Assembly (NCBI RefSeq): GCF_000208745.1
Contig: NC_030857.1
Coordinates: 1,825,664-1,889,663 of the forward strand
Direction: 5' to 3'
Length of the DNA: 64,000 bases
Source: Theobroma cacao
Taxonomy: Eukaryota > Streptophyta > Magnoliopsida > Malvales > Malvaceae
The position numbers and the translations under genes are program-made. How positions within the stretch are numbered: the stretch's first letter is position 1; every line of letters starts with the position of its first letter. Positions 1 to 12,100 of this stretch are shown here, one piece after another. The notes under the pieces were generated by a model. It saw only the letters and a list, made by a program, of their open reading frames with translations, had not been told where the DNA came from and made no database searches.

Positions 1-3000
1 CGTCATAATCTATAAACAATCCATTGATAATAAGTAGTATATATATTTAGTCCAAATTATCCAATTTTCTTGGAGTGTCTAACTCTGAGAATTGACCAGA
101 AATTTAATATAAGAAAGGACAAAATTACTGTTATCAACGACTAAAAGTGTCGATGAGCTGGTTAAATTAATTAACTGTCTCAATCAATATTTATTCCTAA
201 AATCCACGCATATAATTAACCATATGACTGCTGGTATAGAATAGGAAATTTGATGTCCTTTTAAATTTAATATATGTTGAGAAGAGGTTGCCATATGGAA
301 AAAATTTTAATTTTTTGCAAACGAGGAATTGCTGTTTTGATAGTGATAGGAGGTGTAGGATCATAACATGGAAACAAAAAAAAAACAGATATTATTGTTT
401 AAGAATGATTAATTATTGGTCAAAATATATCAATGGCTGTTTGGATGCCCAGAAAATTAAAATTAAAATTAAATAAAATAATTGCAGACTATAGTGTAAA
501 AGAGGTTGCATGGAGAGTGTTCAGACCCTAATTCATTTTATTATAAGCTAGTGAACAAAAAATACTTTAGTTTTTAGTGCTATATTCTGCTATGGTTCTG
601 ACACGTCTAAAGCAAAGAAATTGCATGGTTGCTTCTTTTAAATTAGTTCTTACCAAACCAAACTGAAGCTCAACGTTGGTGTTTGCCAATGCTTCCAAAT
701 TTAGTTCACAGATTCTTCCCCAATTCAAGTAGATGGTTTTGTACGGAATCAAAGGGTGGTGGGGGTTGTTTGTTAGCTCCACAACTGGCTACAGCTATGC
801 ACGAACACCCTGCTTAGTTAGTTCTACTGAAATCCTTGTCAGTAATCCCTGGTTAGGACAAAACCCTCCCGGACATTGAAAGATGTTACATGGTTGAAGC
901 TAACCTGCAACTTGGGACTGGGTTTTTTAAATAATGCAGTCTTTTTCCTGTTTTCGATAAGCAAGTTGGGGTTCATCACATTCTCCCATCGATAATTAAT
1001 GTTGGGTTCTTGCTTCGTGATTTGAAGATTGGATCGGCTTCTTGTTGAGAAGCTCTAAAATCATTTTAAGTTTTTATTATTTTTTTAAAAAGAAAACATA
1101 TATGTTTATTAATGACGTATATTTACATATACAACTGAACTAGTACCTACTACTTTCGATAAATATTACAGTATGGGGTAGAAAGTCTTAACACGTGAAT
1201 ATATTGAAGATTTTACTTTATCTTAATCATATTTGAAAAAAAGGAAAAATAAACTCTTTAATGATAGATGAATCGAAATGACCAAATTCCAAATAATTAA
1301 TAATCTCGAGATTAAAATGATGCGCTGATCAAATGAACATGATTATGTACGACTTATGTCGTTTGTGAACGACAACTCCACGTAAGAGGTTTTGGATTAA
1401 TGACAAGAGAAACATAGTATTAATACAATATTTTAACACATTAATCCAAAATTATGACGTGGACTTGTTCCAAGCTTCTAATATAGGCCTAAAGAATTGT
1501 CCTAGTGGATCATGTAGGTACTGCAAGACACCCCCACGTTTGCATTATCTTAATTTTCTCAATCATCGCTCAATATATATAAAATAAAAACAAATAATCA
1601 AAAAAGCAATGATAGACATTTTTTTTTTTGGATTTTAGATAAACTTTTAAAAATATAGTCTGGACCTTCAACGTGTCAAGCTCTCGGGGATGTTTTGCAT
1701 ACGCCGAAAGTGACACATAAAATTCTAAACATGATAAAGGCATTGTTCTAATTCCTACACTAAGCTCTCTAAGCTAGCATGTGCCAGCTAGGTGGATTAA
1801 TAAGCAGTTTAATAAGTTTTTTTTCCTAACAGCAAGAATTGTCGGCCTTAATCCGGGCTTAATTACCCTAAATAATAAAAGTTTAATGAATGAGAAGCAA
1901 GAGGATAAAAGGAGATTCCCGATTCCCAAAAGCAAAACAGACAGACATTAGTAGGGAGTTAGCAAGCAAAAAGTATTTTCTGTTGTAACTAAAGAAGTAA
2001 AAAGAACCCAACACACACGTCTTCATTCCACCTTCCAAAAGTAATTAACTGCCTTTCTCTAACTTTTGCAAGCCCTTTTTTATTTTCTTTTGTCCTCTCC
2101 TTTCTCCAAAGCCTTGTGTTGCCATGACCTGCAAAGCAAGAATCTTTTCAAACCTAAGCTTAGCTTTGATCCAATAGATTCTAAAAGAGAAAGATATATA
2201 TAGTGTGGAATAGCATTTGAGTATTTTATTCATTAGTAGTGTATAATTTCTTACTTAAAGAGTAAGGTTTAAATTTTTTTTTTCAAATTTAAAAAGTACT
2301 CAAAACATTTAACTCATTGATTAATACATGATTCCTTTGTTTAAAAAATAAAAATTAAAATTTTTTTCTCTCAATTATATATATAGAGTATAGATTAATG
2401 TTGATGTATAAAGCAAATTAAAACAAAAAGCTGTAAATATAAAATATTATTATTTTTATCTTTTTTTTATTAATGATTGACAGTAAACATATTTATCGTA
2501 CGCATACATATACTTATATATTTACACAAATTGATAAATGGATGTATTTATAAATATAAAGATTTATAAAAAAAATTATCGTTAGTCAATGATTCATAAC
2601 GATTAAGATATATTTAATGTGATGTTATTGTTTTTTTTTTCTAATGATAACATTATTGATTGTGTGATATATGGTTATGGGCACATGTTATCGTCAGATT
2701 GATACAAACACTTAAATTTCATTATTAAGAGCTCTGTTTTTTCCATCAATCTTTTTGGGGTAATTTAGGGCTAGTAGGTAAGTTTGGGTGTGAGTGGAAT
2801 ACACACAAGGTTTTACCAATTAAAATTTACGGCAGCCCGTACGAGAAGCGAGAGGGAAGGCCGTGGGGTCCGTAAGGCCCGTGACACGTTTCAGTACAAC
2901 TAGGCGGCTACGAACCTAGACACCAACTCTTCCAAAAAGTACCTCCAAGTCCTCTAACTTTGTTTTTCTTTTTTTTTCTCTCTCTCGCCACATATAATAT

Positions 3001-3900
3001 AATCTTAGTGGCCCATTTGGGGAGCCATGGGTCCCGCTCAGCCCACCCCTCACTCATGGCTTCCCGCAACTGAAAGACGGTGCCATGTCAGCACACTGAC
3101 ACTTACGTGGGAAAACGGAATTCCTCCATTGTCGCGCATCGTTTCCCACCTTATTTAAGGTTACTCGCCACACCACCAATCGGAATTTTGGATATTTCTT
3201 GGCATGTCCCACTCTCCATGACCTATTGCCTCTTGATTTTTGGCACTTTTAATTATTTGAACCAAGTTAATTTAGCCGCAAGTTTATATAATTTTCATCA
3301 ATTCTTTAAAAAATAATATAATAATTACGAAAATATTTCTATAAATATAATTTTAGCAAGTGTTTATAGAGACTTTTTTCATATTATGTTTTATTTTATA
3401 CACATATTATTATAAATTAGGAAAAATCAAGTATAGTAGTAGTATTTAAAAAGAATCTAAACTAATATATATTCCCTAAATCTTCCAATATATTTTGTGT
3501 AGATTGAAACAAAGGGGAAAGGTTTACTAAAATGGGAAGCAAACAAGTAAGGGGAAAGAATTAACATGTTGGGTGATCTATGCTATAATAGAGAGAGAAG
3601 ATATAATTGTAGCTTTATGTTTGCCCAATCCATTTAGGTTTATGTCTTTATGTTTTTTCTTAATGCTGTCTCTACGGTGTTTGGGGATGTATTTGGTTAA
3701 AAATTCAAAGACATTTCGCAAAAACAAAATAAATGATGTGATCCTTAAATCCTAGCAAGTGGGGTTTGTAACGTACACATACTATGGCGTTCGGGGGGAT
3801 GCACCCTACCTCCCACAACATGCACGTGGCCCCATGGATCCCAATAGGCCCATCTTGACCTTTCAACCGGATCGAGTAATCTTTTTTGTTTATAATTTTT
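1..3900. other. Intergenic region upstream of the first SAUR, distal part
   Basis: I see no supportable gene. The DNA is strongly AT-rich with many A and T runs, and open frames are short and unrelated to any family I know. The exception is a GC-richer islet at about 2830-3200. It holds a perfect TGTCAG-caca-CTGACA inverted repeat at 3086-3101, an ACGTGG motif just after it, and a TTATTTAAGG TATA-like stretch near 3153. This islet could be a distal regulatory module or the promoter of an untranslated transcript, but nothing proves either. Confidence 0.5.
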
Positions 3901-3913
3901 TTATTTATTAAGA

Positions 3914-4632
3914 GCTTATTTGGTTTAATTTTTTTTTAAATTTAAAAGTTATTATTAAGTTCTTACGAAAAATAATAATTTTTAAAATTAAGTTAAAACT
4001 GTTTGGTAAACTGTTTAACAAAATAAATTATATAAGCTATAATTTAAATTAAAATTACCATAAAAGGTATTCATACTATATTCAATTACCTAATAAGTTA
4101 TAATGTAATGTTTTAAGTTTGTATATAATTTCAGACGTTAAAATCGAAAAAATCAATAAAAAAAGGAATAAATTTCAAACTTGTATAGTAGCAATAATAT
4201 TAGATTTTTGTTAATCTAACAAGTAATCAGATCATGATACTTTAATTTAAAAAAAAAAGAAAAAAAAGGAAACGATGTATTTAATATCAAATTTTTTTTT
4301 GGTGAAAAAAAGAGAAAATCTTTAAATAGTATTTGAATGCAATTTTGAATTTTAGATTTTTTTTCTCTTAATATTTGTAAGAACAAAAAAATTTTAAATT
4401 TTGATATTTTGTTGTTGAGTTTTCTGTTTTTTTATTAGTTTTTGTAGAGAGAAGTAGAGAAAGGGAAATCGTGATTTACGTTGAATAATAGTAATTTGTA
4501 AAGAGAGNTTTTTTTTACACTTTTTTTTTTTAATTTTAATTAAAAATATTTTTAAATTTTTAAAAAATCATGTTTGTCTTAACTTCTGATTTTAAGAAAT
4601 AAATAAATTAAAAAAAATTAAACCAAACATAT
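3914..4632. mobile_element. MITE-like element with imperfect terminal inverted repeats
   Basis: The left end reads TTATTTGGTTTAATTTTTTT (from 3917), and the right end (about 4605-4630) is its inverse, TTAAAAAAAATTAAACCAAA. About 670 bp of AT-rich non-coding sequence lies between them. The TTTGGTTTAA terminus, small size and absence of coding capacity fit a non-autonomous DNA transposon of the hAT or PIF/Harbinger kind. I could not define a clean target-site duplication, and one ambiguous base (N at 4508) sits inside. The call is tentative because A/T runs produce inverted repeats by chance. Confidence 0.35.
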
Positions 4633-6300
4633 ACTAGGTCGGAAAAAAAAATAACGAAAATGATTGATCTTTGATGGTCTACTCTCGCTTAAGAGACTTT
4701 GATGCTCATAATTAGAAAAGAAGTTTGGGGTTTGATTAGGCGAGAGATGTAGCTTAAAACAAGGGGTTCAATGAGTGATTAGGAAGGGGGAGGGAGGCAA
4801 TTGATTTTGGCAGTTTGTTTTGGGAAATTAAAGAAAGGGGAAGATGGGGCATCGTCGCACATGGGGAATGGTCAGATATGGAGAATACAAAAATCGTTGC
4901 TTTAGTAGAGCCGGATTTTTTTTAATGTTTTAGGAAACAAAAGCATCTTCAATTGACTCAACCACTTTTAAGGGACACAACCTTTCTTCCAACTTTTGCA
5001 TGTGGTGGGTTTTTTTTTTTAGGCTTCAATTTCTTCTACTTCGTGCGTTATAGGACAACCTTTTTTTAATTGCATGCTCCCTCGCTCCTCTTCTCTCTCT
5101 CTCTCTCTCTTTGTGGCTGCTGTAGCTCTGTACCCTGATAAGATCCACATGGTTTATCTTTGATTTGCTTAACTTGAATTAATGACGTCGAGTTCCATAC
5201 TTCAAAGAAAGCTGCGTTGGTCAGACTTCTTTTCCCCGATGAATATGCGGGTGCTGCAAATTTGACTGCTATTGAAAGATAATCATTATCGGCAGTTTAA
5301 TTAACTCGATAAGTCAAGCTTTGGTTTACCATCTCCACTCTTATCAGTCAACCAAAAACGCTTTCACTTTTCAACAATTAAACAGGAATTATCGTGTGCT
5401 ATTAATATTTTATTTTTAAATATTTACATTCTTTAACTTTTTACGAAAAAATTTTAAATACATTTCATAATAACTCGATAATTAAAATATTACTTATTAA
5501 TTTATATCATATAATATTACTATATTATGTTGATATGTTACAAGAGATAATTACGTAATATTCTTACTTTTTTATATTATAAATATAATTTTTATAAATT
5601 TTTTTGCTTTTTTTCCACATTAAAAAAATCAATATTTATATTTATAATCACCATAAAATAAAATAAAAACAATTTTTTAAGAAGGAATAAAAGAAAGTTT
5701 TCCACATTATGTCATTTTCAAATTGATTTTGGACTAAATTCAAAAAAGTTATAATGTTGTCCGCAACCCCACCAAAATTATTAACATTGGAATACTAAAT
5801 TAGTAATCCTTCCATTTTATATATAAATTAGTAATCCTTCCCTTTTAGTAATCTTTCCAACTTCAAAACAGAGAGAGAGAGAGAGAGTAAGAACATTAAA
5901 ATACTTTTAAAAAATCTATCCTCCTAGATATCAATCTTTTCAAGGTCACAATAATTAAAAATTAAAAAAGAAGAAAGAAAAGTTTACTCCAAATTACTCA
6001 CATGACATACTCATTCGTACCAATTTATTCTAGAGTTCAATGTATCAAAAGCATAAAATCTTTCTCTAAAGATTGCATGACATCTATCTTTGCATTAAAC
6101 ATTTGGAATTTCTTTTGATTTTTGCATCATTAATTTTGTCCTCTTTTTGTATTTGTTTTACTATTATCCTACAAAATTATTATTATTATTATTGTTATTG
6201 TTTATCCAAATGTAAAAGACATTTGGGCTTTTTATTTGCTTCATCAACAGCAGACACAGTCTCGTAATTATCTCGAACTTTGAGGGTGCTTTCCCACCTG
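4633..6300. other. Proximal upstream region of the first SAUR
   Basis: No gene is visible. The region carries a CT microsatellite at about 5090-5112, a GA run at about 5872-5887, an ATT repeat at about 6176-6195 and long AT-rich tracts. It probably holds the regulatory sequences of the SAUR that begins at 6454. I could not pick out a convincing TGTCTC auxin-response element here. Confidence 0.5.
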
Positions 6301-6303
6301 GCC

Positions 6304-6313
6304 TTTTATAAAA
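6304..6313 (+). promoter_or_regulatory. TATA box of the SAUR52/53-like gene
   Basis: TTTTATAAAA lies 141 bp before the ATG at 6454 and is followed by a pyrimidine-rich stretch (CCTCCTCCCTCCC), typical of a plant transcription start region. A start about 30 bp downstream would leave a leader of roughly 110-120 nt. The position and sequence are seen directly; the role is inferred. Confidence 0.6.
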
Positions 6314-6453
6314 TCCTCCTCCCTCCCAAACTCTCAAATCCCCCCCTCCCAGCAAAAAATAAAAAGTTCCTATTTTTCTCGCCAAAGTGAACTCTCGATC
6401 CTCAAAACCAAAGGCAAACAGAGATTTCTTTGAGGTTTTTTTTTCTCGGGAAA

Positions 6454-6906
6454 ATGTCCGCGGGGCTTGGAAAATGCAGCAAAATCCGCCACATTGTGAG
6501 GCTTAGGCAAATGCTGCGGCGGTGGAGGAACAAGGCTCGGATGTCAGCGGGCCGCATCCCGTCCGATGTGCCGGAGGGACACGTGGCGGTCTGTGTTGGG
6601 ATGAGTTGCAGGAGATTCGTTGTGCGCGCGACGTACCTAAACCATCCCGTCTTCAAGAAACTGCTTGTGCAAGCCGAGGAGGAGTACGGCTTCACCAACC
6701 AAGGCCCATTGGCGATCCCCTGCGATGAGTCCGTTTTCGAGGAAGTGATCCGGTTTATTTCCCGGTCGGAGTCGGGTCACTCGGCAAGGTTTGTGAACTT
6801 GGAGGACTTTAAAGGGAACTGCCACGTGGGAATCAGGAGTCAGCTTGATTTGTGGACCGAATCTCGACCGTTACTTCATGGGTTCGCAGAGAAAACAATC
6901 TGGTAA
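6454..6906 (+). CDS. SAUR family auxin-responsive protein, SAUR52/53 type
   Basis: This is an intronless gene of 150 codons, as usual for SAURs. The ATG at 6454 is chosen because the upstream extension has no ATG; the frame is open only from a TTG at 6430. The N-terminus is basic (KIRHIVRLRQMLRRWRNKAR, about residues 9-28). The SAUR core follows: DVPEGHVAVCVG, CRRFVVRATYLNHPVF, LLVQAEEEYGF and LAIPCDESVFEEVIRFI. The tail ends in ESRPLLHG..EK.IW, which I recall from the Arabidopsis SAUR52/53/69 subgroup. SAURs are small, unstable proteins. In the family, several bind and inhibit PP2C.D phosphatases, which keeps plasma-membrane H+-ATPase active and drives acid growth. A TATA box at 6304 fits. 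The family is sure; the exact orthologue is likely but unproven. Confidence 0.93.
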   Translation: MSAGLGKCSKIRHIVRLRQMLRRWRNKARMSAGRIPSDVPEGHVAVCVGMSCRRFVVRATYLNHPVFKKLLVQAEEEYGFTNQGPLAIPCDESVFEEVIRFISRSESGHSARFVNLEDFKGNCHVGIRSQLDLWTESRPLLHGFAEKTIW

Positions 6907-8970
6907 TTAAAGACGCAGTGGAAATAGAAAGGAGAGAGGCTTTGATTCTGACCCGGGGTTTTTGACTCAGTTCCGAGTTAGCTCGAGTGAACAATTAATT
7001 ATACACACTGCTGGAGTCAGTGAGTTTGCCCAGTTGATGAGTTGGTTACTAATTCGTGGGTATTTACTTACCATGGTAAAAAAAAGGTAAGTTAGTGGGG
7101 GTTTTCCTTTTTCTTTTTTTTTTCTTTTGTGCCCTTTATCGAAAATTGCTTGTAATTGGTTAAAAATTGGGGCGTAAAATGAGCTGAGTCAATGTATATT
7201 AACTCCGGAGAATGCACGGAGATGGCAGAAAAATGGTGGGTGAGTTATCCACCGAGTCGTCCCGGGTTCGAATCGGAGTGGAGGCCAAAAAAAAAAAGGT
7301 TGAGACTTTGAGACACATGAATTCATGAAGAAGAAACAAAGAAAAACAAAAAAAGAAGTGATTGGTTGTAAATTCTGTGATTTATTGATTGAATGAAAGA
7401 ATTGTAGAGATATTCCATCAATGATTTCCACTATGGGACCTTCCATTTTTATTCTTCTTTTAAATTATTTTTTAATTTCTAAAATTTGCGATTTTTAATG
7501 TAGCAAGAATGACATAGTGTTTCAATCATGGTGGCCGTTGTGGGCGTTATGATGGCACCAACCCACGTGAAAGCAAGTGTCCCTCCCCATAATCCCATTG
7601 CCTCTGTTTCACCTGGTTCAACCCTCTCTTGTCTCTTAACTCTAAATAGTATTATAATTTTCAAAGGGTAATTTTTTTTTTTTACAATCCCGAACGATAA
7701 AGGGTTAAATCTCAATGAATGGTGACCTGTAATATTTCGTCGCGTAAGGTAATTTCTTGTATTTATCTAATCGGTTGCATATTTATCCGATCGGCGAAGG
7801 ATTGAACCAAAAGGTAATTTTGAACAAACTTAGAGGAGATGCAACTACTTGAAATTAAAGTTGAAATCTTCATCACTTAACCAACAGTTTGTCGGTGGTA
7901 ATTAGGTTAGGTAAAATGTAAAACTTGGCAAACATTTTTGCCACCTACAACATACAAAAAGTAGAGAATTAGCTATCCACGAAATTCTATGTTAAGCCAT
8001 ACATCTTTTAATTATCAACCAACATGGTCTGCTAAAAGTTGCCTAATTTATCCTGCATTTACCCTCTATGTTTTCACTTTATTATTATTATTTTTTTATG
8101 CATCTTAGTAGGGTTACTTAGGGGGAAAAGGGGGGTGGTAGTGGAAGAATATTCCTTTTTTTTATTCTTTTGTAAAAATGTTTAGATTAATAATATGCTT
8201 GTAGATTCATAATTCTGCTGGTAGCCAACGCCTTCCAAGTTTAGTGATCAGCTAATAATGGGGCCAAGCCAATGATGGAAGCTTTGACTTGATAAAGGAC
8301 CTTTGATTTCATTTGGTGCCCAAGATTTAGACTCAAAGAAACGAATTGCAGGGAATGATTATTCCAATTCCAAAGCTGGCCATTGTTATAAACGTTTTAG
8401 AAAAATCACTGGCTCAGGCTGTTACTGGCCATTTTTAAAACACAACTCTGAGCTCATTTGCCTGTTTACGTTGACATTTGACCTGGTAAGCTAATTCCAA
8501 TGGATCAGTCATTGAACCAAAAACTATTGGCCTTTCCCCTGATTGGCTCGTCCCTAAGAAAACCAGATATGAACCAAGGGGGAGGGGAGGATTTTGCTTG
8601 TGGCTGGTTATAATGGCTGAACCCACCACATTGATGTGGATTCATTGCCAAAATCTTACCTAGATATTAGACAGCCATTTGGACAAAATCCTTAATACCA
8701 AAAATGGAGGGAAAAAAAATCCCAGTTGAGCCAATGGTCTGCACAATTTTGCCGGTGAAGGGAGCGCCAGGAGGCCCCTAAGGATGAGCACAGCTGTGTA
8801 AAATCCTGCTTCATGTCGACCCACCGCGTATAAAGGACAATCTTTGTTGAAAATGACAAGCTTAATAGTACTTAAAAGTGGTGTTGAAATACGCATAAAC
8901 ACGTGAAGATTCTGACTTTGTGTTTTCCCGAACTGCTAAGAAAATGGGTGTCCTAATCAAATCAATTTTA
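6907..8970. other. Intergenic region downstream of the first SAUR
   Basis: No supportable gene. The first 250 bp probably hold the SAUR 3' untranslated region; several A/T-rich stretches could serve as polyadenylation signals. The rest is moderately AT-rich with poly-T and poly-A tracts, plus the SINE-like relic listed separately at 7221-7300. Confidence 0.45.
7221..7300 (+). mobile_element. SINE-like or tRNA-derived relic with poly-A tail
   Basis: GATGGCAG..ATGGTGGGTGAG resembles a degraded Pol III A box. GGGTTCGAATC at about 7264-7274 is a good B box (T-arm loop). The segment then ends in an 11-base A run (about 7289-7299). B box plus poly-A is the layout of a plant SINE. The T-arm stem does not pair (only the closing G-C and the outer pair form), so this is not a working tRNA. 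I found no clear target-site duplication. Confidence 0.3.
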
Positions 8971-9028
8971 AGGACTACAATGAACAATCAAGGACTCTAT
9001 AATTGAAGGGGGGGGGGGGTGGGGGGGG

Positions 9029-9128
9029 NNNNNNNNNNNNNNNNNNNNNNNNNNNNNNNNNNNNNNNNNNNNNNNNNNNNNNNNNNNNNNNNNNNNNNNN
9101 NNNNNNNNNNNNNNNNNNNNNNNNNNNN
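9029..9128. other. Assembly gap of exactly 100 N
   Basis: A run of 100 N follows a nearly pure G tract (9008-9028, broken by one T). The round length suggests a placeholder of unknown true size rather than a measured distance. The G homopolymer probably stopped the sequence read. Proline-rich frames predicted across it on the minus strand are artefacts of the G tract. Two isolated Ns also occur at 4508 and 55022. Confidence 0.95.
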
Positions 9129-12100
9129 GGGTCGGAAGGAATCGTACTGGAATAAAAGTAGAAGAACCAGAGGTAGTGGAGCATTATCACTTTCTTGAGA
9201 AACTATTTTCAATGGAACCCAGTTTCATAAGATGGCGTCTTTTCGCAGCAGGATCAGGTTTGGCAAAAAGCACAAGGGGGGGTGGCGGTGTTTGATTTGA
9301 GAGATGATTATTAAGTCAGTTAAAGTGCTGAGTGCTGCTGCTGGTATGTCTCTGTTCCACCAGAAGGAAAAAGTTTTCTTTCCCATCAATCCATCATGCA
9401 ACAGGCTAGAAACCCTCTGGTTCTCCACTTCAATAATGATCCATTTGGTTTCCGGGGGTCAAAAATAATTAGTGTTTCCATTTACCATGGATGTAATACC
9501 AGTATGTTCTGAACTAACAAACAATAATAATGAAAGACTGAATCTGATAGTTACATTCTGTTTATGTGCTTTTTATGAAGAGCCCAACAGAAGCCCAAAA
9601 TGTGGGTTCTATTCTATAAGAAGTTCCTAGTCCAGTTCCTGTCTTGAAACCAAATCCATGGGACAAGTCCTCAAGAAAGCCCGGATATCAGATGGCCAAT
9701 CAATGTTGAACTTTGAATATCAAGTAAAATCTAAGCCTACTTCCTTGTAGCTAGGCCCAAAATCTGGCTATGAGACTAGGCTGCCTGCACTTGGTCCTTC
9801 ACCTTTGTTCAATGGCTGAGGCTGACCCCAAATCTGAACAAGTTGGAGATGAAGATGCCCTTTGGGTTTTAACACAATTGCAATGAGGAGAGGAGAGGGA
9901 AGGAAAGGGGTTTGGAATTTGAATGAAATTGGACAAGAAATTATATACTTCAGTCATCTAATCTTTGGAGGAGAACAGAGTTTATGCATTTTTCAAGGGC
10001 AACTATAACCTTTCAATGTTCACACATCAAGGATTTCTTCCCTCGCCATGATGTAATAATTCATGATAACATGTACTTTTATCTTTGTTAATGGTTAGAT
10101 TTTCTAACCAGACAGAACCTTAAAAGTTCTCAGCCTGTCATTTTGACATTGTGATATGTTATAATGATATTTCTTTGCTACATGGGCTAAGTGGGTAACT
10201 TTATTTTAACTAATAAAAAACTCGAAGCCAACCTAAAGAAGATGGGAGGACGAGAATATTAATTACAGCTGCCGGTTGTTGGGAAGCAGAAGCTTAAACA
10301 AAAGATCTTGGATCTGATATTCTGCTTAATCAGTACTGATGCAAAATCAAACCTTTCTCACTATTTAGTGGGACGTTGGGTACCAAATCTCTAGCTGTTC
10401 ATGCAATTGTAAACTCAGGGCATAGTATTTCAAGCACCTAAGAAGAATTATTGGGAAGCTGGTGAACCAAATTGGGCAAAAAAAAAAAAACTATGAGAAA
10501 ATCAGGTAAAAGTTGTACTGATCGAGTGAGAATCGCTATGGGAGGCATGTGAATGGTGAACGGACCAGAATTTAACGTGCACCTAAAAGCGTCTTAAAGG
10601 ATTGGCAGGCCTGGCCCCGGCCTTGCCAATGACAACAACCCACTAACTTCTCTAACCTCCTCCCCACATACAAAAGAAGACAAAGCATATGGGTACAGCA
10701 AAACGAGGGCATGCCCCTTGAGGACATTGTGGATGGGACGAGCTTGGATTCTGCCATCTCCAGTTTTGGAAATGTAAGACGGTACAACATTGGACCACTT
10801 TTTTCATTACCGGATTATGTCCCCTTTTTATCTTCTTCTACATCTTCTTTTGTTGATACTCTGCTTGCTCGCTAGTTCACCCCATTCTCAATGGTAGATA
10901 ATGTGACAGTACCAAAGTAGGTGAGGGCAAAAGCATGACCTTTTTCGGTTGATGGATAAGAATTTTGTGTTCTTTTTCATTTTCTTTATGGATAAAGAGT
11001 AATGTACACTACCAACTATATGCCAATTCCAAAAGAACAAAGATACCCCTTAGGCTTAATCTAAGTAGAAAACCTAATTCAGAACTTCTTGAGGATTAAT
11101 TTTTGCTGCTAGTTTGCTACATAGATGGTTTGGGCCCAAAGATCTTAAAGCTCCTAACTCTGTTTCCTGACACTGTTTTGAGCCTAAATTGGTTCTCCGA
11201 TACTAGGAAAAAAAAATTGTTGAAGGTTCTGTAGCAGTGTCCCATGGAGTGATGCAATCACTGTCTGTTTCATTACCCAGAAGCATGATGTCTTTAATCT
11301 CATATTCAGACCCTCAACAACCAAATCTCCAAAGCATGGAAAAATATATTTAATAATGTATGTACTTTTCTTCAACATTTTGCTTGATCGTATTCCTTGC
11401 TTTCAATCCTTAGTTTGTCCTTTTGCTTGGCAGGTTTGGAATCTAAAGACCAAGGATTAGTTTGTTTAATCCTTTGAATATATTGAAAAGAAATATTATC
11501 TTATTTTTTTTCTTTTTTTTTTATTTTTGGGTTAATGATGATTTCCCATTATGAGTATGATCTTTCAATGTCAAACTCAATATTTCACTTTAACACTTTT
11601 GCACCTAAAGTAAAAGAGGAAGAGGGTGTTATTAAAAGAATGATTATGATGTTATTAACAAATTAACATTATTAAGAAACAGGAAGTTCAGCCATGCATG
11701 ATTTTATGTCATTTGTTTTGTAGTCAAGATCAGATTCGTTCAACCTGATCAAATCAATCAAATTAAAAGGTTAGATCACAATTAATAAATTCACACTTAA
11801 TTTGTAATTGGGTTTCCTTAACTAATAGTTAGGAAAGAACGATTGGTAGAAAAAAAAGGAAAGTTGAAATAATTGGCTTTGATTAATAATAATATGGGTG
11901 AGACCCTACCTCTATAATTTGCATTGATGTTGCTATTTATAGTTCAAAAATCATAAAGGAATTGACCTCTAGATTGCTCTGTTTCAATGACACAGTTAAA
12001 TAGTACGGATGTGACTGTCAGTGTGGCAGGGTTGTTTTCGAAACTCACAGAGAAACTTTTTGTCTTTGTGTTATTACAAAAAGCTTTGGAAATATCCAAT

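Noticed and set aside
8975..9212. Proline-run frames across the assembly gap
   Set aside because: They come from a G homopolymer plus Ns, not from a gene.
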